From Stramentimicrobium sp964433555 (lineage in GTDB: Bacteria; Atribacterota; Phoenicimicrobiia; Phoenicimicrobiales; Stramentimicrobiaceae), in contig CAYSRG010000001.1 of NCBI GenBank assembly GCA_964433555.1, forward strand, positions 177,983-241,982: a stretch of DNA of 64,000 nucleotides. Reading direction: 5' to 3'. Within the stretch, counting starts at the first letter, position 1; each line of letters begins with the position of its first letter. The notes below the pieces were generated by a model. It searched no databases, was not told where the DNA came from, and saw only the letters and a list, made by a program, of their open reading frames with translations. The translations under genes and the position numbers were made by a program. Below, piece by piece: positions 18,168 through 26,984 of the stretch.

Positions 18168-20075
18168 TTAAATTATATTTAAGCCATATTTTTTAAACCA
18201 TTCACTAAAAGTAACTAAGAGTAATATTATATAAGGATTGTTATCTATTTTATTCAAATGATTTTTGTAAATTTCATTAATTTCATCTAAGTTAAAAATA
18301 TTTGGATTGAAAATTCTTTCATCAGATATATTTTTCTTGATAATTGAATTCATTCTTTCATTATTACGAATAAGTTCTCCAAAATTCTGCCATGAACCCT
18401 CAGTAAAAACAGGATTTTTTTGAATTTTAATTGGTTTCATAATTTTATTTTTTAACTTTCTTTGGTTAATTAGAAACCATTCCAACCAGGCATTTATATT
18501 TATTGGTAAATTTGTGTTACTATTGGGTATATTAGCTATTTCATTATTTAATAGTTTTAGAGCTTTACGGTATATTCTACCATTTATTCGATATTTTGGG
18601 GGCATCATAAGGTATAAATCAAATAAATCATTATCGTAAATAATTGTTCTTTCATTCATATAATGTCTTACACATAAAAAATTTAAAAATGTGAAATGTT
18701 TTGATAATGAATGCAATATGAAATAATCCCACGCGTTATAAAAATTATTTTTGTAGATATTCTGATCTTTTAAAATTATATTTATTGTATTTCTTAAATT
18801 ATCAATATACTCACTATAAATATTTTTATTAAATATATTATTTATACCTAGAGGAATATTGCTGAGTTCCGTTCTATATAAAATACTATTTTCGATGTCT
18901 TCCATCTGATGATAATCAAGTTTTGGTGTTTTTATAATTTTACCAAAAATATTCATATTTAAATGAGGTTGATATAAACCTTGAAAAGTATAATCCAATC
19001 CATGTCCATGTAATAATACATCACACTGTTCACTTAAGACCTCCATAAAACCTAAAAAATGTGCGTGGTCATATCTATACATACCATCACCCATTTCAAT
19101 CGCTTCATTCATAATACTTATATAATGATCTGGCTTTCTTCTTAGAAAATAATGTTCAATGTTTTTTGTTTTTGCAATCTCTTTCGCAACTTTTATTTCT
19201 CTGTTTTCAAAATCTCCTAATGAAAAACCCTTTCTTATTTTATTACTATAATCTGCTGCAAGAATAGTCCTTGAATCCAATCCCCCGCTTAGCAATATTC
19301 CAAATCTTTTATTATCTTTAGTTCTTCTATCGACAGCAGCTTTTAATCTGTTAGCTAATAAATCAACATAATAGTTTTCACTATGTTTTTCATTTTTATA
19401 TTTTAATTCCCAATATTTTATAATATTTGCCTTTTTATCTCTAAATTGAAGAATATTAGCAGGTTGAAGAGCTTTTACCTCTTTATAATATGTATGATCA
19501 GAAAGAACTCTATTAAATACAAAGAATTCAAAAAATGAGTTCCAGTTAAGGTTTAATTTAAGTTCAGGGAATTCTAATAACGATTTACATTGCGTTGTAA
19601 TTATATTCTTATGATTATCACTATAATAATATATCGGTCGTGATGAAAACCTATCAGTAACGACATGAATTTCTTTTGAAAATAAATTATAAATTAGAAT
19701 TGAAAAAGATCCATTTAATTTTTCAAATGATTTTACACCATATTCATCAAACATATTTAAACAAAATTCAGCATCACTATTTGTATTAAATATATATCCT
19801 TTTTTTATTAAATCTTTTTTATAATGACTATAATCAAATATTTCCCCATCCATAAAAATACAAAGATTTTTCTGCTTATTAAATATTGGATAGCTATAAC
19901 ACAACCCTTCTTTGTCATTATGTCTAACTATTATTACTAAAAACCTATCATCATTCCAATATTCAACTTTGTCTAAAAGATTATACATTATTGTTTTAGC
20001 AATACGATTTATATTTATATTAGAAAACTCAAAATTATATTCACCTTTTAAATATAATGCAACAATTCCACTCAT
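18168..20075 (-). CDS. AsnB-like amidotransferase lacking the glutaminase cysteine
   Basis: The protein has the two-domain asparagine synthetase B layout: an N-terminal Ntn-type glutaminase-like domain (1 to about 200, with FMDGEIFDY and VVTDRFSSRPIYYY) and a C-terminal ATP-pyrophosphatase domain with LLSGGLDSRT (261-270). It begins MSGIVALYL, whereas active glutaminases begin MCGI with Cys as the nucleophile, so glutamine hydrolysis should be impaired. Related enzymes in surface-glycan loci (WbpS type) amidate uronic acids, and inactive N-domains are known in beta-lactam synthetase. In this locus amide formation on a uronic acid is a reasonable inference. Confidence 0.85.
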   Translation of the reverse strand: MSGIVALYLKGEYNFEFSNININRIAKTIMYNLLDKVEYWNDDRFLVIIVRHNDKEGLCYSYPIFNKQKNLCIFMDGEIFDYSHYKKDLIKKGYIFNTNSDAEFCLNMFDEYGVKSFEKLNGSFSILIYNLFSKEIHVVTDRFSSRPIYYYSDNHKNIITTQCKSLLEFPELKLNLNWNSFFEFFVFNRVLSDHTYYKEVKALQPANILQFRDKKANIIKYWELKYKNEKHSENYYVDLLANRLKAAVDRRTKDNKRFGILLSGGLDSRTILAADYSNKIRKGFSLGDFENREIKVAKEIAKTKNIEHYFLRRKPDHYISIMNEAIEMGDGMYRYDHAHFLGFMEVLSEQCDVLLHGHGLDYTFQGLYQPHLNMNIFGKIIKTPKLDYHQMEDIENSILYRTELSNIPLGINNIFNKNIYSEYIDNLRNTINIILKDQNIYKNNFYNAWDYFILHSLSKHFTFLNFLCVRHYMNERTIIYDNDLFDLYLMMPPKYRINGRIYRKALKLLNNEIANIPNSNTNLPININAWLEWFLINQRKLKNKIMKPIKIQKNPVFTEGSWQNFGELIRNNERMNSIIKKNISDERIFNPNIFNLDEINEIYKNHLNKIDNNPYIILLLVTFSEWFKKYGLNII

Positions 20076-20129
20076 TTTAAAATAACACCAAATATCTTTC
20101 CTTCCCTAATTAATTATATTTTTTTATTT

Positions 20130-21431
20130 TTAAGATAAAATCATTGTTACTTTGTTTTCTAATAATCTTTTCATTTTTTTTAATTTGTGATTAATTTTTT
20201 CTAAGATTTCTTTCTCGTTTCTTAGAATATCTTCGATCTTCTTTATTGATTCAGAATAAGTAAAATTGTTTATATCTACAACATATTCTTCCAAATTAAG
20301 CATTCGCATAATGCCTAAACTTTTATGAGTGTAGCCAATAGCGAGAGCAGGTGCACCACCAATTAAAGAAAATATTACAGAGTGCAAACGGGTACCGATC
20401 AATATTTTTGATGCTCCATATAATGCAGATTGGATAGATGGGGAATAATCTTCATCAAATATAATAACATCTTTTTTATTTTTTATCTTATTGTATATTT
20501 CTCTCAATGGCAAAATATCATCTTCATAAACAGAATGTTTTCCATCATTATGTCGAACTAAAGCAACCTTCTTTATTAGCTTTTTACTAATAAGATCATC
20601 TATTATTTTAGCTTGAACATGCAAATAATTATTATAAAGATTTCTATAATCCTTAATATTTTTTTTGCCAAAATTCCAATATCTCGGAGTGAAAACCGCA
20701 TAGTTTTTAAACTCTAATTTTTTTTCTGAAAGATATTTTTTAATTTCTTCCTTTGAAGCTGGTTTTAGTGCAAAAGCCAAATCAGGTAATACATCTATTG
20801 TCTTATTTAACAAACCTACATCATCTAATAATATTTTTCTTGATATTTCTTCTCTTGTACTAAGATAAGTAACTTTTTTTAGAATAATTCTAGAAAATAA
20901 TTTATTCCATTTTCCAGAAAAAGGTCCAAAACTATGGGACAACAGAAAAATTGTTTTCTTTAACCTTATAGCTAAAAGAATTGTGTAATATTTTAAAAAG
21001 TTACTGACAAAACAACTTATCAAACTGAAATTGTCAAACTGGTAAAAGTGTCCACCTTTGCTAAAAATATAATCAGCTTCTAGTAGTGCTTTCATTGTAG
21101 GATTAGAACGGAAATAAAAAGGAAAACATAGCATAAAAAATGCCTTGATGATTTTTTCTAATGTTCTAAATTTATTCAAAAATCCTTTTTGACTTTTTTC
21201 TGTATTTATAATCGAACCATAAAATTTTATAAAGGGATACTTTTTTTTAGTATGTCTAAATGCAGTGTTATACCTATTATCATTCTCAGAAACTCTATAT
21301 AAAACACCTATATTAAAATTATCATCCTTTTCTTTCTCAATCTTTTTCAAAATATTTATTATACCAGCCAATATGCCGGCACCACCTCTATCGGAATCAT
21401 GATAAGCATCTATGATTAAAATATTTTTCAT
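20130..21431 (-). CDS. Polysaccharide pyruvyl transferase family protein
   Basis: ILIIDAYHDSDRGGAGILAG at the N-terminus and ILIGTRLHSVIFSLIGGAPA with AIGYTHKSLGIM at the C-terminus are the pyruvyl-transferase (CsaB/WcaK) signatures. The arginine and histidine of TRLHS bind the ligands. The family transfers a ketal pyruvate from PEP to a hexose in surface polysaccharide, giving an anionic group. Length 433 residues. It sits between a GT2 and the AsnB-like gene. Acceptor sugar unknown. Confidence 0.88.
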   Translation of the reverse strand: MKNILIIDAYHDSDRGGAGILAGIINILKKIEKEKDDNFNIGVLYRVSENDNRYNTAFRHTKKKYPFIKFYGSIINTEKSQKGFLNKFRTLEKIIKAFFMLCFPFYFRSNPTMKALLEADYIFSKGGHFYQFDNFSLISCFVSNFLKYYTILLAIRLKKTIFLLSHSFGPFSGKWNKLFSRIILKKVTYLSTREEISRKILLDDVGLLNKTIDVLPDLAFALKPASKEEIKKYLSEKKLEFKNYAVFTPRYWNFGKKNIKDYRNLYNNYLHVQAKIIDDLISKKLIKKVALVRHNDGKHSVYEDDILPLREIYNKIKNKKDVIIFDEDYSPSIQSALYGASKILIGTRLHSVIFSLIGGAPALAIGYTHKSLGIMRMLNLEEYVVDINNFTYSESIKKIEDILRNEKEILEKINHKLKKMKRLLENKVTMILS

Positions 21432-21583
21432 TATTTATTCCTCTCACATAATTGTTCATAGTCATCCTTTAATATCACTTAACATAAATTGATAGAGGTG
21501 ATAACAATTCTTTCTTGGTTATTAATTTCAAACACCTTTTTCTATATCAGTTAACGTCTGATTTGTATTTGTAACATCTTCAA

Positions 21584-22609
21584 CTAATAAATGTCTTTTA
21601 TCATTTTTTTTATTCTATTTGGAATTATTCTCTTTACTGCTCTTTTGACATCAAATATTCTAATATTTTGATATTTTTCTCTTACTTCTAAGCTATTAAG
21701 GTAATTATTTGCGTCTAACTTACTTTGCAATTCCTTAACCTTATTATATAATATCAGTCTATCTTTTATTGGTAACTGATAATATCTACTTTTTAAGCTA
21801 ATTAATATTTTATTAATATGTATTCTAATCACTTTTTTATCATTGTCTGATTTTGCTTCAAATAAATAAGAATTAATCATTTCATCTACAACTATAAACA
21901 TGCTTATAACATTGTGTTTCCCTATCGGAGAAGTCATGATAGAATTTTCTCTTAGCCTTCTGTTATAAAGTGGTTCAGGCAAATACACTACTGTATTGCT
22001 ATAGAAAAATAATTTGAAGGTAAATAATTCATCTTCATGAATAATGCCAGGATAAAAAGATATTTTGTTCTTTATTAATAACCTTTTGCGAATAAATATC
22101 ATGGAGACTGCAGCATTGTATTCATTGTATATTAATAATTTATCTAACATTTCTATTCCTTTAAGTGGATTAGAATATAGTTCCTTCCTTGTAAAATTAT
22201 TAGATAAATGTCCTAGTTTTTTTGTATTCCTTATTCTCTTTAGGTTGAAAAAAACAAAGTCTGCTGAATAATATTGAGCTTGGTATAATAAGGATTCTAT
22301 AGCATCTTTATCAATAAAATCATCACTATCTAAAAAATATACATATTCCCCTTTGCTAATTTTCAATCCAGCATTTCTTGTATTAGATATTCCACTATGT
22401 GTTTTATGTATTACTTTAATTCTTGAATCTTTCTTTGCATAATCATCACATATCTGTGGGCACTTATCAGGGGAAGAATCATCAACAAGTATAATTTCCA
22501 AATTTTCATATGTTTGATTGATTACGCTATCGATACATTCATGGATAAATTCTTCGACTTTATAAACAGGTATTATTACACTTACAAGCGAGGTATTATT
22601 ATTTTTCAT
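21584..22609 (-). CDS. GT2-family glycosyltransferase
   Basis: VSVIIPVYKVEEFIHECIDS, EIILVDDSSPDKCPQICDDY and YVYFLDSDDFI are textbook family 2 motifs with the DXD metal site. GIIHEDELFTFKLF provides the catalytic-base ED pair. It is about 341 residues with a basic C-terminal tail (KRAVKRIIPNRIKKM) likely to bind the membrane surface. A 152-base gap separates it from the downstream pyruvyl transferase, and 69 bases separate it from the flippase gene upstream. Confidence 0.92.
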   Translation of the reverse strand: MKNNNTSLVSVIIPVYKVEEFIHECIDSVINQTYENLEIILVDDSSPDKCPQICDDYAKKDSRIKVIHKTHSGISNTRNAGLKISKGEYVYFLDSDDFIDKDAIESLLYQAQYYSADFVFFNLKRIRNTKKLGHLSNNFTRKELYSNPLKGIEMLDKLLIYNEYNAAVSMIFIRKRLLIKNKISFYPGIIHEDELFTFKLFFYSNTVVYLPEPLYNRRLRENSIMTSPIGKHNVISMFIVVDEMINSYLFEAKSDNDKKVIRIHINKILISLKSRYYQLPIKDRLILYNKVKELQSKLDANNYLNSLEVREKYQNIRIFDVKRAVKRIIPNRIKKMIKDIY

Positions 22610-22678
22610 TTTTGTGATTCTTTGTTTTAATAATTTTATTTATTGTATTATTTAAAATTATCATTTAAAAATAATCCT

Positions 22679-24508
22679 TTATTTTTCTGTGATTTTTGCC
22701 ATTTCCATAAATTGTTTATTTTGCCTGAGCAATTCCCAATAAGTTCCATTCCCTATAATCTTTCCCTGTTGTAAAATATAAATCTGATCACAGTCCTTTA
22801 GAGTATTTAGTCGATGGGCAATCATGATAACTGTTCTTGATTTGGCGGCACTTTGAATCGCCTTTAAGACAATCTCTTCGGTGGCTCCATCCAGGGAACT
22901 GGTGGCTTCATCTAAAACTAATACTTCAGGATTTCTATATAGAGCGCGAGCCAAGCCTATTCTTTGACGCTGGCCACCACTAAGACGGACACCGCGTTCT
23001 CCTATAACGGTATCATATTTTTTAGGTAACTTATTTTCAATAAAACTATTTAAAGCGACAATCTTGGCTGCATATTTTACCTGCTTATCTTCAATCGCAT
23101 TTTCTGGAACTCCAAAGGCAATATTTTGTCGAATGGTATCATCACTTAAATATATTTCCTGGGGCACATAACCAATTTTTCTCTGCCAGGCAATGAGATT
23201 TACGTCATTTATTTCAATATTATCAACGATTATTTTACCCTCCTGGGGAGTTAGTAAACCTAAAATGATATCCACTAAAGTAGTCTTACCACAACCAGTA
23301 GGACCAGCAAAACCTATCATACTATTTTTCGGTATAGTAAGATCTATGCCATTAATTGCAGCTAAGGTTGAATCTTTATAAGAAAATCTTATGTTCTGAA
23401 GTTTGATTGTTTTATTGAATAATAATTCACTTTTAGCAATATTTGATGGCAATACGGTTTGCTGTTGTGGCCCTATTTCTATCATATCTTCATATATTTT
23501 ATCTACAATTGCTATATTATAATAAACCCTGGTCATAGCGTTAAATAAACGGTTAAGAGCTGGCAATGTCCTGTAGGCTGCAAAAGCATAAAGACTGAGT
23601 AAGGGAACAAAATCAATAACTCTTTCTCCTCGGGCAATCATGAATATAACAAAAAATATAATTCCCCCAAAAGCAATAGCCTCTAAGAGATACCTGGGTA
23701 ATTCTCCTACTACATGAGCAAATACATTATATCGAGCAAATTTTCTGGAAAAATAACTGTAGTTATTGAGAAAGAATGATTCAATACCCATTACTTTAGT
23801 GGTTTTAATGCTAGATAGAGCTTCATTTGCCATACGAAACCGTCCCTTGTTCGCCTCCAATCTTTCCCTTCCGGTATCACTTAGCTTATTCTTTACAAAG
23901 TAATTTATTATTCCATAACTGCCGCCTAAAAAGATTATAGCACCAGCCGTAACAGATACATCAACTGTAAATAACATACCAACTATGACTAAAACCATTA
24001 ATCCATTGATTAGAATATCAAATAATGATATTAAAAGCTGGCTGGTAAGCTGATTTATTTCTGATAAAACATTCTTTCCTAATTCACTACTGTTTTTTTG
24101 CAGGAAATATTCATAGGGTTGAGATAGATAAATAGTTAGAAGTCTTTGTGATAAAGAATGATTTTTGCCAAGGGTGAATCTTGTTTTAGCCCAGGTAGTT
24201 ACTGCCGAAATGATACTTGATAATATCACTATTAGCAACACAGCAATTCCTAAAAAGAAAATAAAGGAATTTATTTCAGAGAAATTAAGTTTATTGTAGA
24301 TGAGCGAAAGCCATTTATTTTGTTGAATCATGTTTGGATTCATAACTACACTGATAAATGGAAATATACTAGCTACTCCAAAAGCCTGAGCAAAGGCAGT
24401 TACAAGGCTGGCTATAAAGATTAGCACAGCCTGCGTACGCTCCCTGGGAGTGAATATTTCATATAATTTTTTTAGGAAAGATTTTTGGTTCATAATCAAT
24501 TGGTTCAT
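22679..24508 (-). CDS. ABC transporter, PglK/MsbA-type lipid-linked oligosaccharide flippase
   Basis: This is a half-transporter with six membrane segments (about 30-320) followed by an ATPase domain with Walker A GPTGCGKT (402-409), the signature RLSGGQRQRIGLARAL and Walker B VLVLDEATSSLDG. The N-terminus FTPRERTQAVLIFIASLVTA, with an early cytoplasmic segment, is like PglK, which flips lipid-linked glycans. In this locus it is the only flippase candidate; no Wzx is visible. ATG 24508 and the internal ATG 24493 both lie inside a repeat array and have no ribosome site, so the start is uncertain. Confidence 0.9.
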   Translation of the reverse strand: MNQLIMNQKSFLKKLYEIFTPRERTQAVLIFIASLVTAFAQAFGVASIFPFISVVMNPNMIQQNKWLSLIYNKLNFSEINSFIFFLGIAVLLIVILSSIISAVTTWAKTRFTLGKNHSLSQRLLTIYLSQPYEYFLQKNSSELGKNVLSEINQLTSQLLISLFDILINGLMVLVIVGMLFTVDVSVTAGAIIFLGGSYGIINYFVKNKLSDTGRERLEANKGRFRMANEALSSIKTTKVMGIESFFLNNYSYFSRKFARYNVFAHVVGELPRYLLEAIAFGGIIFFVIFMIARGERVIDFVPLLSLYAFAAYRTLPALNRLFNAMTRVYYNIAIVDKIYEDMIEIGPQQQTVLPSNIAKSELLFNKTIKLQNIRFSYKDSTLAAINGIDLTIPKNSMIGFAGPTGCGKTTLVDIILGLLTPQEGKIIVDNIEINDVNLIAWQRKIGYVPQEIYLSDDTIRQNIAFGVPENAIEDKQVKYAAKIVALNSFIENKLPKKYDTVIGERGVRLSGGQRQRIGLARALYRNPEVLVLDEATSSLDGATEEIVLKAIQSAAKSRTVIMIAHRLNTLKDCDQIYILQQGKIIGNGTYWELLRQNKQFMEMAKITEK

Positions 24509-24757
24509 TAGTTCATTGGTTAATTAGTTAATTAGTTAATTTGGTTCGTTAGTTCACAAATACAGTTAATTAGTTCGTTAGTTAATTAGTTCAAGATACA
24601 ATCTACCGATCAGTTAATCAACCAATCTAACAATCGAATACAATATAATCTTTCGGTTGCCAGTCAGCCAGTCTGCCAATCGAAAAAGAATCAAAGAATC
24701 TGCCGATCTGCCAACCAATCAATCGCTAATACTAGTAGCAAATAGTCAATTAAATAA
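24509..24757. repeat. Degenerate short-phrase repeat array 1
   Basis: The spacer is made almost entirely of two kinds of recurring word. About 24509-24595 has phrases like TTAATTAGTTAATTAGTTCG. About 24600-24725 has phrases like CCAGTCTGCCAATCG, GAATCAAAGAATCTG and CCGATCTGCCAACC. Units are 8-10 bases and imperfect, so this is not a clean tandem repeat. The first six codons of the flippase gene are also made of this repeat. Equivalent arrays separate most genes up to 31 kb. Confidence 0.75.
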
Positions 24758-26224
24758 CTAATTTCTACCCATACCAATATATTTGAATCCCAATTCTTTG
24801 ACTTTGCAAGGTTCATAGAGATTTTTAGTATCAATTATAATTAATTTATTCATTATACTCTTCAATCTATTTAAGTCTAAATTTCGGAATTGGTTCCATT
24901 CGGTTAGTATTACTAGTGCATCACTGTCACGAGCTGTTTTGTATTCATCTGAACAAAAAACCAAATCCAGTAATATTTTTTTAGTATTCTCCGCTGCCAT
25001 TGGATCAAAACAGCGTATACTAGCACCTTTTTGTATTAGCATTTTTATAATATCAATAGCTGCTGATTCTCTAATATCATCAGTATTTTGTTTAAAAGCT
25101 AATCCTAAAATACCAATTGTTTTATCTTTCAGGTCTATTAATGATTTTTCAATTTTATCAACTACTATTCCCCTTTGTCTGGAATTAGCAGCTATTACTG
25201 CTTTAATTAATTTAAAATCATAATTATATTCACTGGCAATGGCATGCAAAGCCCTGGTATCTTTCGGAAAACAGGAGCCTCCATAGCCTGGTCCGGGATG
25301 CAGGAATTTAGGGCTGATGCGCCCATCCATCCCCATAGCTTTAGCTACCTGATGGACATCTGCCCCTACTCTATCACAAAGGTTGGCAATTTCATTTATA
25401 AAGGTAATCTTAGTTGCCAGAAAAGCATTGCAGGCATATTTAATCATTTCGGCTGTTTCTAAGTTTGTAAAGACAAATGGTGTATCAAGTAGATAAAGTG
25501 GACGATATATTTCCTGCATTATCCGCTTGGCTTTTTCAGTTTCGTAACCGATGACGATTTTATCTGGATGGGTGAAGTCGTATACTGCTGAACCTTCCCG
25601 GAGGAATTCGGGATTAGATATTATGTCGAAGGGATGTTTCACCCTCACCCTGCCCTCTCCCCTCAAGGGAGAGGGGTAAGTAGAAGAGGAGCAATGACTG
25701 GAAAGAGAATCCTGGCATGGATGGTAAGCAGAAAGGTCTCCGGGATTGATATTGTTTGAGATTGCTTCGTCACTTCGCTCCTCGCAATTACCAGAAGAAG
25801 GACGCTTGTGATGACTATTCTTTATGATTTGTTTTATTTTGCGGGCGGTACCTACAGGAACAGTACATTTGTTGACTATTACTTTATACTCATTAATATA
25901 ATTACCAATCTCTTTAGCAACCTCTTCTACCTGACTAAGATCTGCTGAACCATCATCATTGGAAGGTGTGCCAACAGCTATAAAGATAACCTGGGATTGT
26001 TGCACTGCTTGTTTAAAATTAGTAGAAAAGTTTAAACGGCCAGCAGATATATTTTTGGAAATCATATTTTCTAAGTTTTGTTCATAAATAGGCACTTTCC
26101 CCGAATTAAGTAGTTTAATTTTATTATCATCCTTATCTACACAAGTCACCTTAAGCCCAAAATCAGCCAGGCAGGTTCCGGTGACCAGGCCGACATAGCC
26201 GGTACCCACAATAGATATGTGCAT
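24758..26224 (-). CDS. ugd: UDP-glucose 6-dehydrogenase with an in-frame repeat insertion
   Basis: The enzyme oxidises UDP-glucose to UDP-glucuronate. The NAD motif GTGYVGLVTGTCLA (7-20), VGTPSNDDGSADLS, NPEFLREGSAVYDF and the catalytic cysteine in GPGYGGSCFPKDTRAL are all intact. Between KIKQIIK and FDIISNPEFLREG there are about 62 extra residues (roughly 136-197; DNA 25634-25819). They are encoded by two dispersed repeats, read as NCEERSDEAIS and SPLRGEGRVRV. The reading frame is kept. Length is 488 against the usual 425-440. AAGGAG before ATG 26224 supports the start. Whether the loop is tolerated is not known. Confidence 0.93.
   Translation of the reverse strand: MHISIVGTGYVGLVTGTCLADFGLKVTCVDKDDNKIKLLNSGKVPIYEQNLENMISKNISAGRLNFSTNFKQAVQQSQVIFIAVGTPSNDDGSADLSQVEEVAKEIGNYINEYKVIVNKCTVPVGTARKIKQIIKNSHHKRPSSGNCEERSDEAISNNINPGDLSAYHPCQDSLSSHCSSSTYPSPLRGEGRVRVKHPFDIISNPEFLREGSAVYDFTHPDKIVIGYETEKAKRIMQEIYRPLYLLDTPFVFTNLETAEMIKYACNAFLATKITFINEIANLCDRVGADVHQVAKAMGMDGRISPKFLHPGPGYGGSCFPKDTRALHAIASEYNYDFKLIKAVIAANSRQRGIVVDKIEKSLIDLKDKTIGILGLAFKQNTDDIRESAAIDIIKMLIQKGASIRCFDPMAAENTKKILLDLVFCSDEYKTARDSDALVILTEWNQFRNLDLNRLKSIMNKLIIIDTKNLYEPCKVKELGFKYIGMGRN
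25634..25819. repeat. Two dispersed palindromic repeats inserted inside ugd
   Basis: The part 25641-25677 is a CCTCTCCCCTCAAGGGAGAGG palindrome, flanked by ACCCTCACCCTG. A second CCCTC/GGGAGAGGG-type copy lies at 30979-31016. The part 25757-25790 reads GAGATTGCTTCGTCAC and then GCTCCTCGCAAT, also found at 36434-36467 and 62217-62250. Both are of the type normally seen between genes. Here both are translated within ugd, similar in kind to Rickettsia palindromic elements. Confidence 0.8.
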
Positions 26225-26230
26225 GGTATA

Positions 26231-26310
26231 CTCCTTGAATAGTTAAATAGTTTTCTTAGTTAATTGGTTTATTAGTTAATTAGTTCAAAGTAAAAAACTT
26301 AAGAGTTCCA
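26231..26310. repeat. Degenerate short-phrase repeat array 2
   Basis: Upstream of ugd the sequence is built from TTAGTTAATTGGTTTATTAG- and TTAATTAGTTC-type words, the same class as the first part of the array at 24509. The ribosome site of ugd lies at its edge. Confidence 0.6.
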
Positions 26311-26326
26311 TTGGTTGAGTATTACC

Positions 26327-26710
26327 TTATTTAACATTATAATCCTTACAGGTTCTGAGATATTTTATCAGTGCATTTTTTTGTTTAAAGATATCTTCCG
26401 ATTGGGAATATAGTTTATTAAATTGTTCTTCATTAATATATTTTAAATCAAGTGCAACAAATAAATGACTTTGGACTTCTGCTATAGAACCTCTCGATAT
26501 GACTAAAAAATTTATAAATTCTTTTTTTGAATACCTATGAAATCCCTCTGCGATGTTGCTCATTATTGACACAGATGCTCGTGTAATCTGAGATTTGAGC
26601 CCATAGTTTTCAGAATTAGGGAAATTGTTTGTAATTTGATAAATCTTTTTTGTAAAAGATCTGGAATTTTTCCAGACATTTAATTCATTAAATGCATTAA
26701 TTTTTGACAT
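26327..26710 (-). CDS. Four-helix-bundle protein (S23 / 23S rRNA IVS family), copy 1
   Basis: FNELNVWKNSRSFTKKIYQI, the core SQITRASVSIMSNIAEGFHR and SRGSIAEVQSHLFVALDLKY are the hallmarks of the S23 family (TIGR02436), small four-helix bundles that form pentamers. The biochemical role of free-standing members is unknown; relatives include the Avd subunit of diversity-generating retroelements. I choose ATG 26710 because it gives the family N-terminus MSKINAFNELNVW; a TTG at 26740 would add ten residues. Two related copies are at 28600 and 30032. Confidence 0.88.
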   Translation of the reverse strand: MSKINAFNELNVWKNSRSFTKKIYQITNNFPNSENYGLKSQITRASVSIMSNIAEGFHRYSKKEFINFLVISRGSIAEVQSHLFVALDLKYINEEQFNKLYSQSEDIFKQKNALIKYLRTCKDYNVK

Positions 26711-26740
26711 ATAAAGTATCATTTCAATTATTATTTGCAA

Positions 26741-26984
26741 TTGTTCAGGGTGTGAACATTAATTTATTTTACTTTATTTATTCGTTATTTGCAACAGTGT
26801 TGTGCTGATTGCTTCAAGTTAATAGAAGAATCGAAGAATCAGCCAATCTGCCAATCTGGAAAGAATCAAAGAATCTAAGAATCGGACAATTTACCGATCA
26901 ATCAAACAATCAAAATCAATAATTAAATAATTTAAAGTACTATTAAACTAATTAACAAACAAACTAATGAACCAATTAACTACT
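26741..26984. repeat. Duplicated gene end plus degenerate repeat array 3
   Basis: Bases 26741-26808 repeat 29139-29208 (TTGTTCAGGGTGTGAACATT, then TTATTTGCAACA). At the second site this covers the 3' end and downstream flank of the MarR-type gene, so here it is a leftover of a lost copy of that gene. From about 26812 to 26980 follow words like GCCAATCTGCCAATCTGG, GAATCAAAGAATCTAAGAATC and AACTAATGAACCAATTAACT. Confidence 0.7.
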
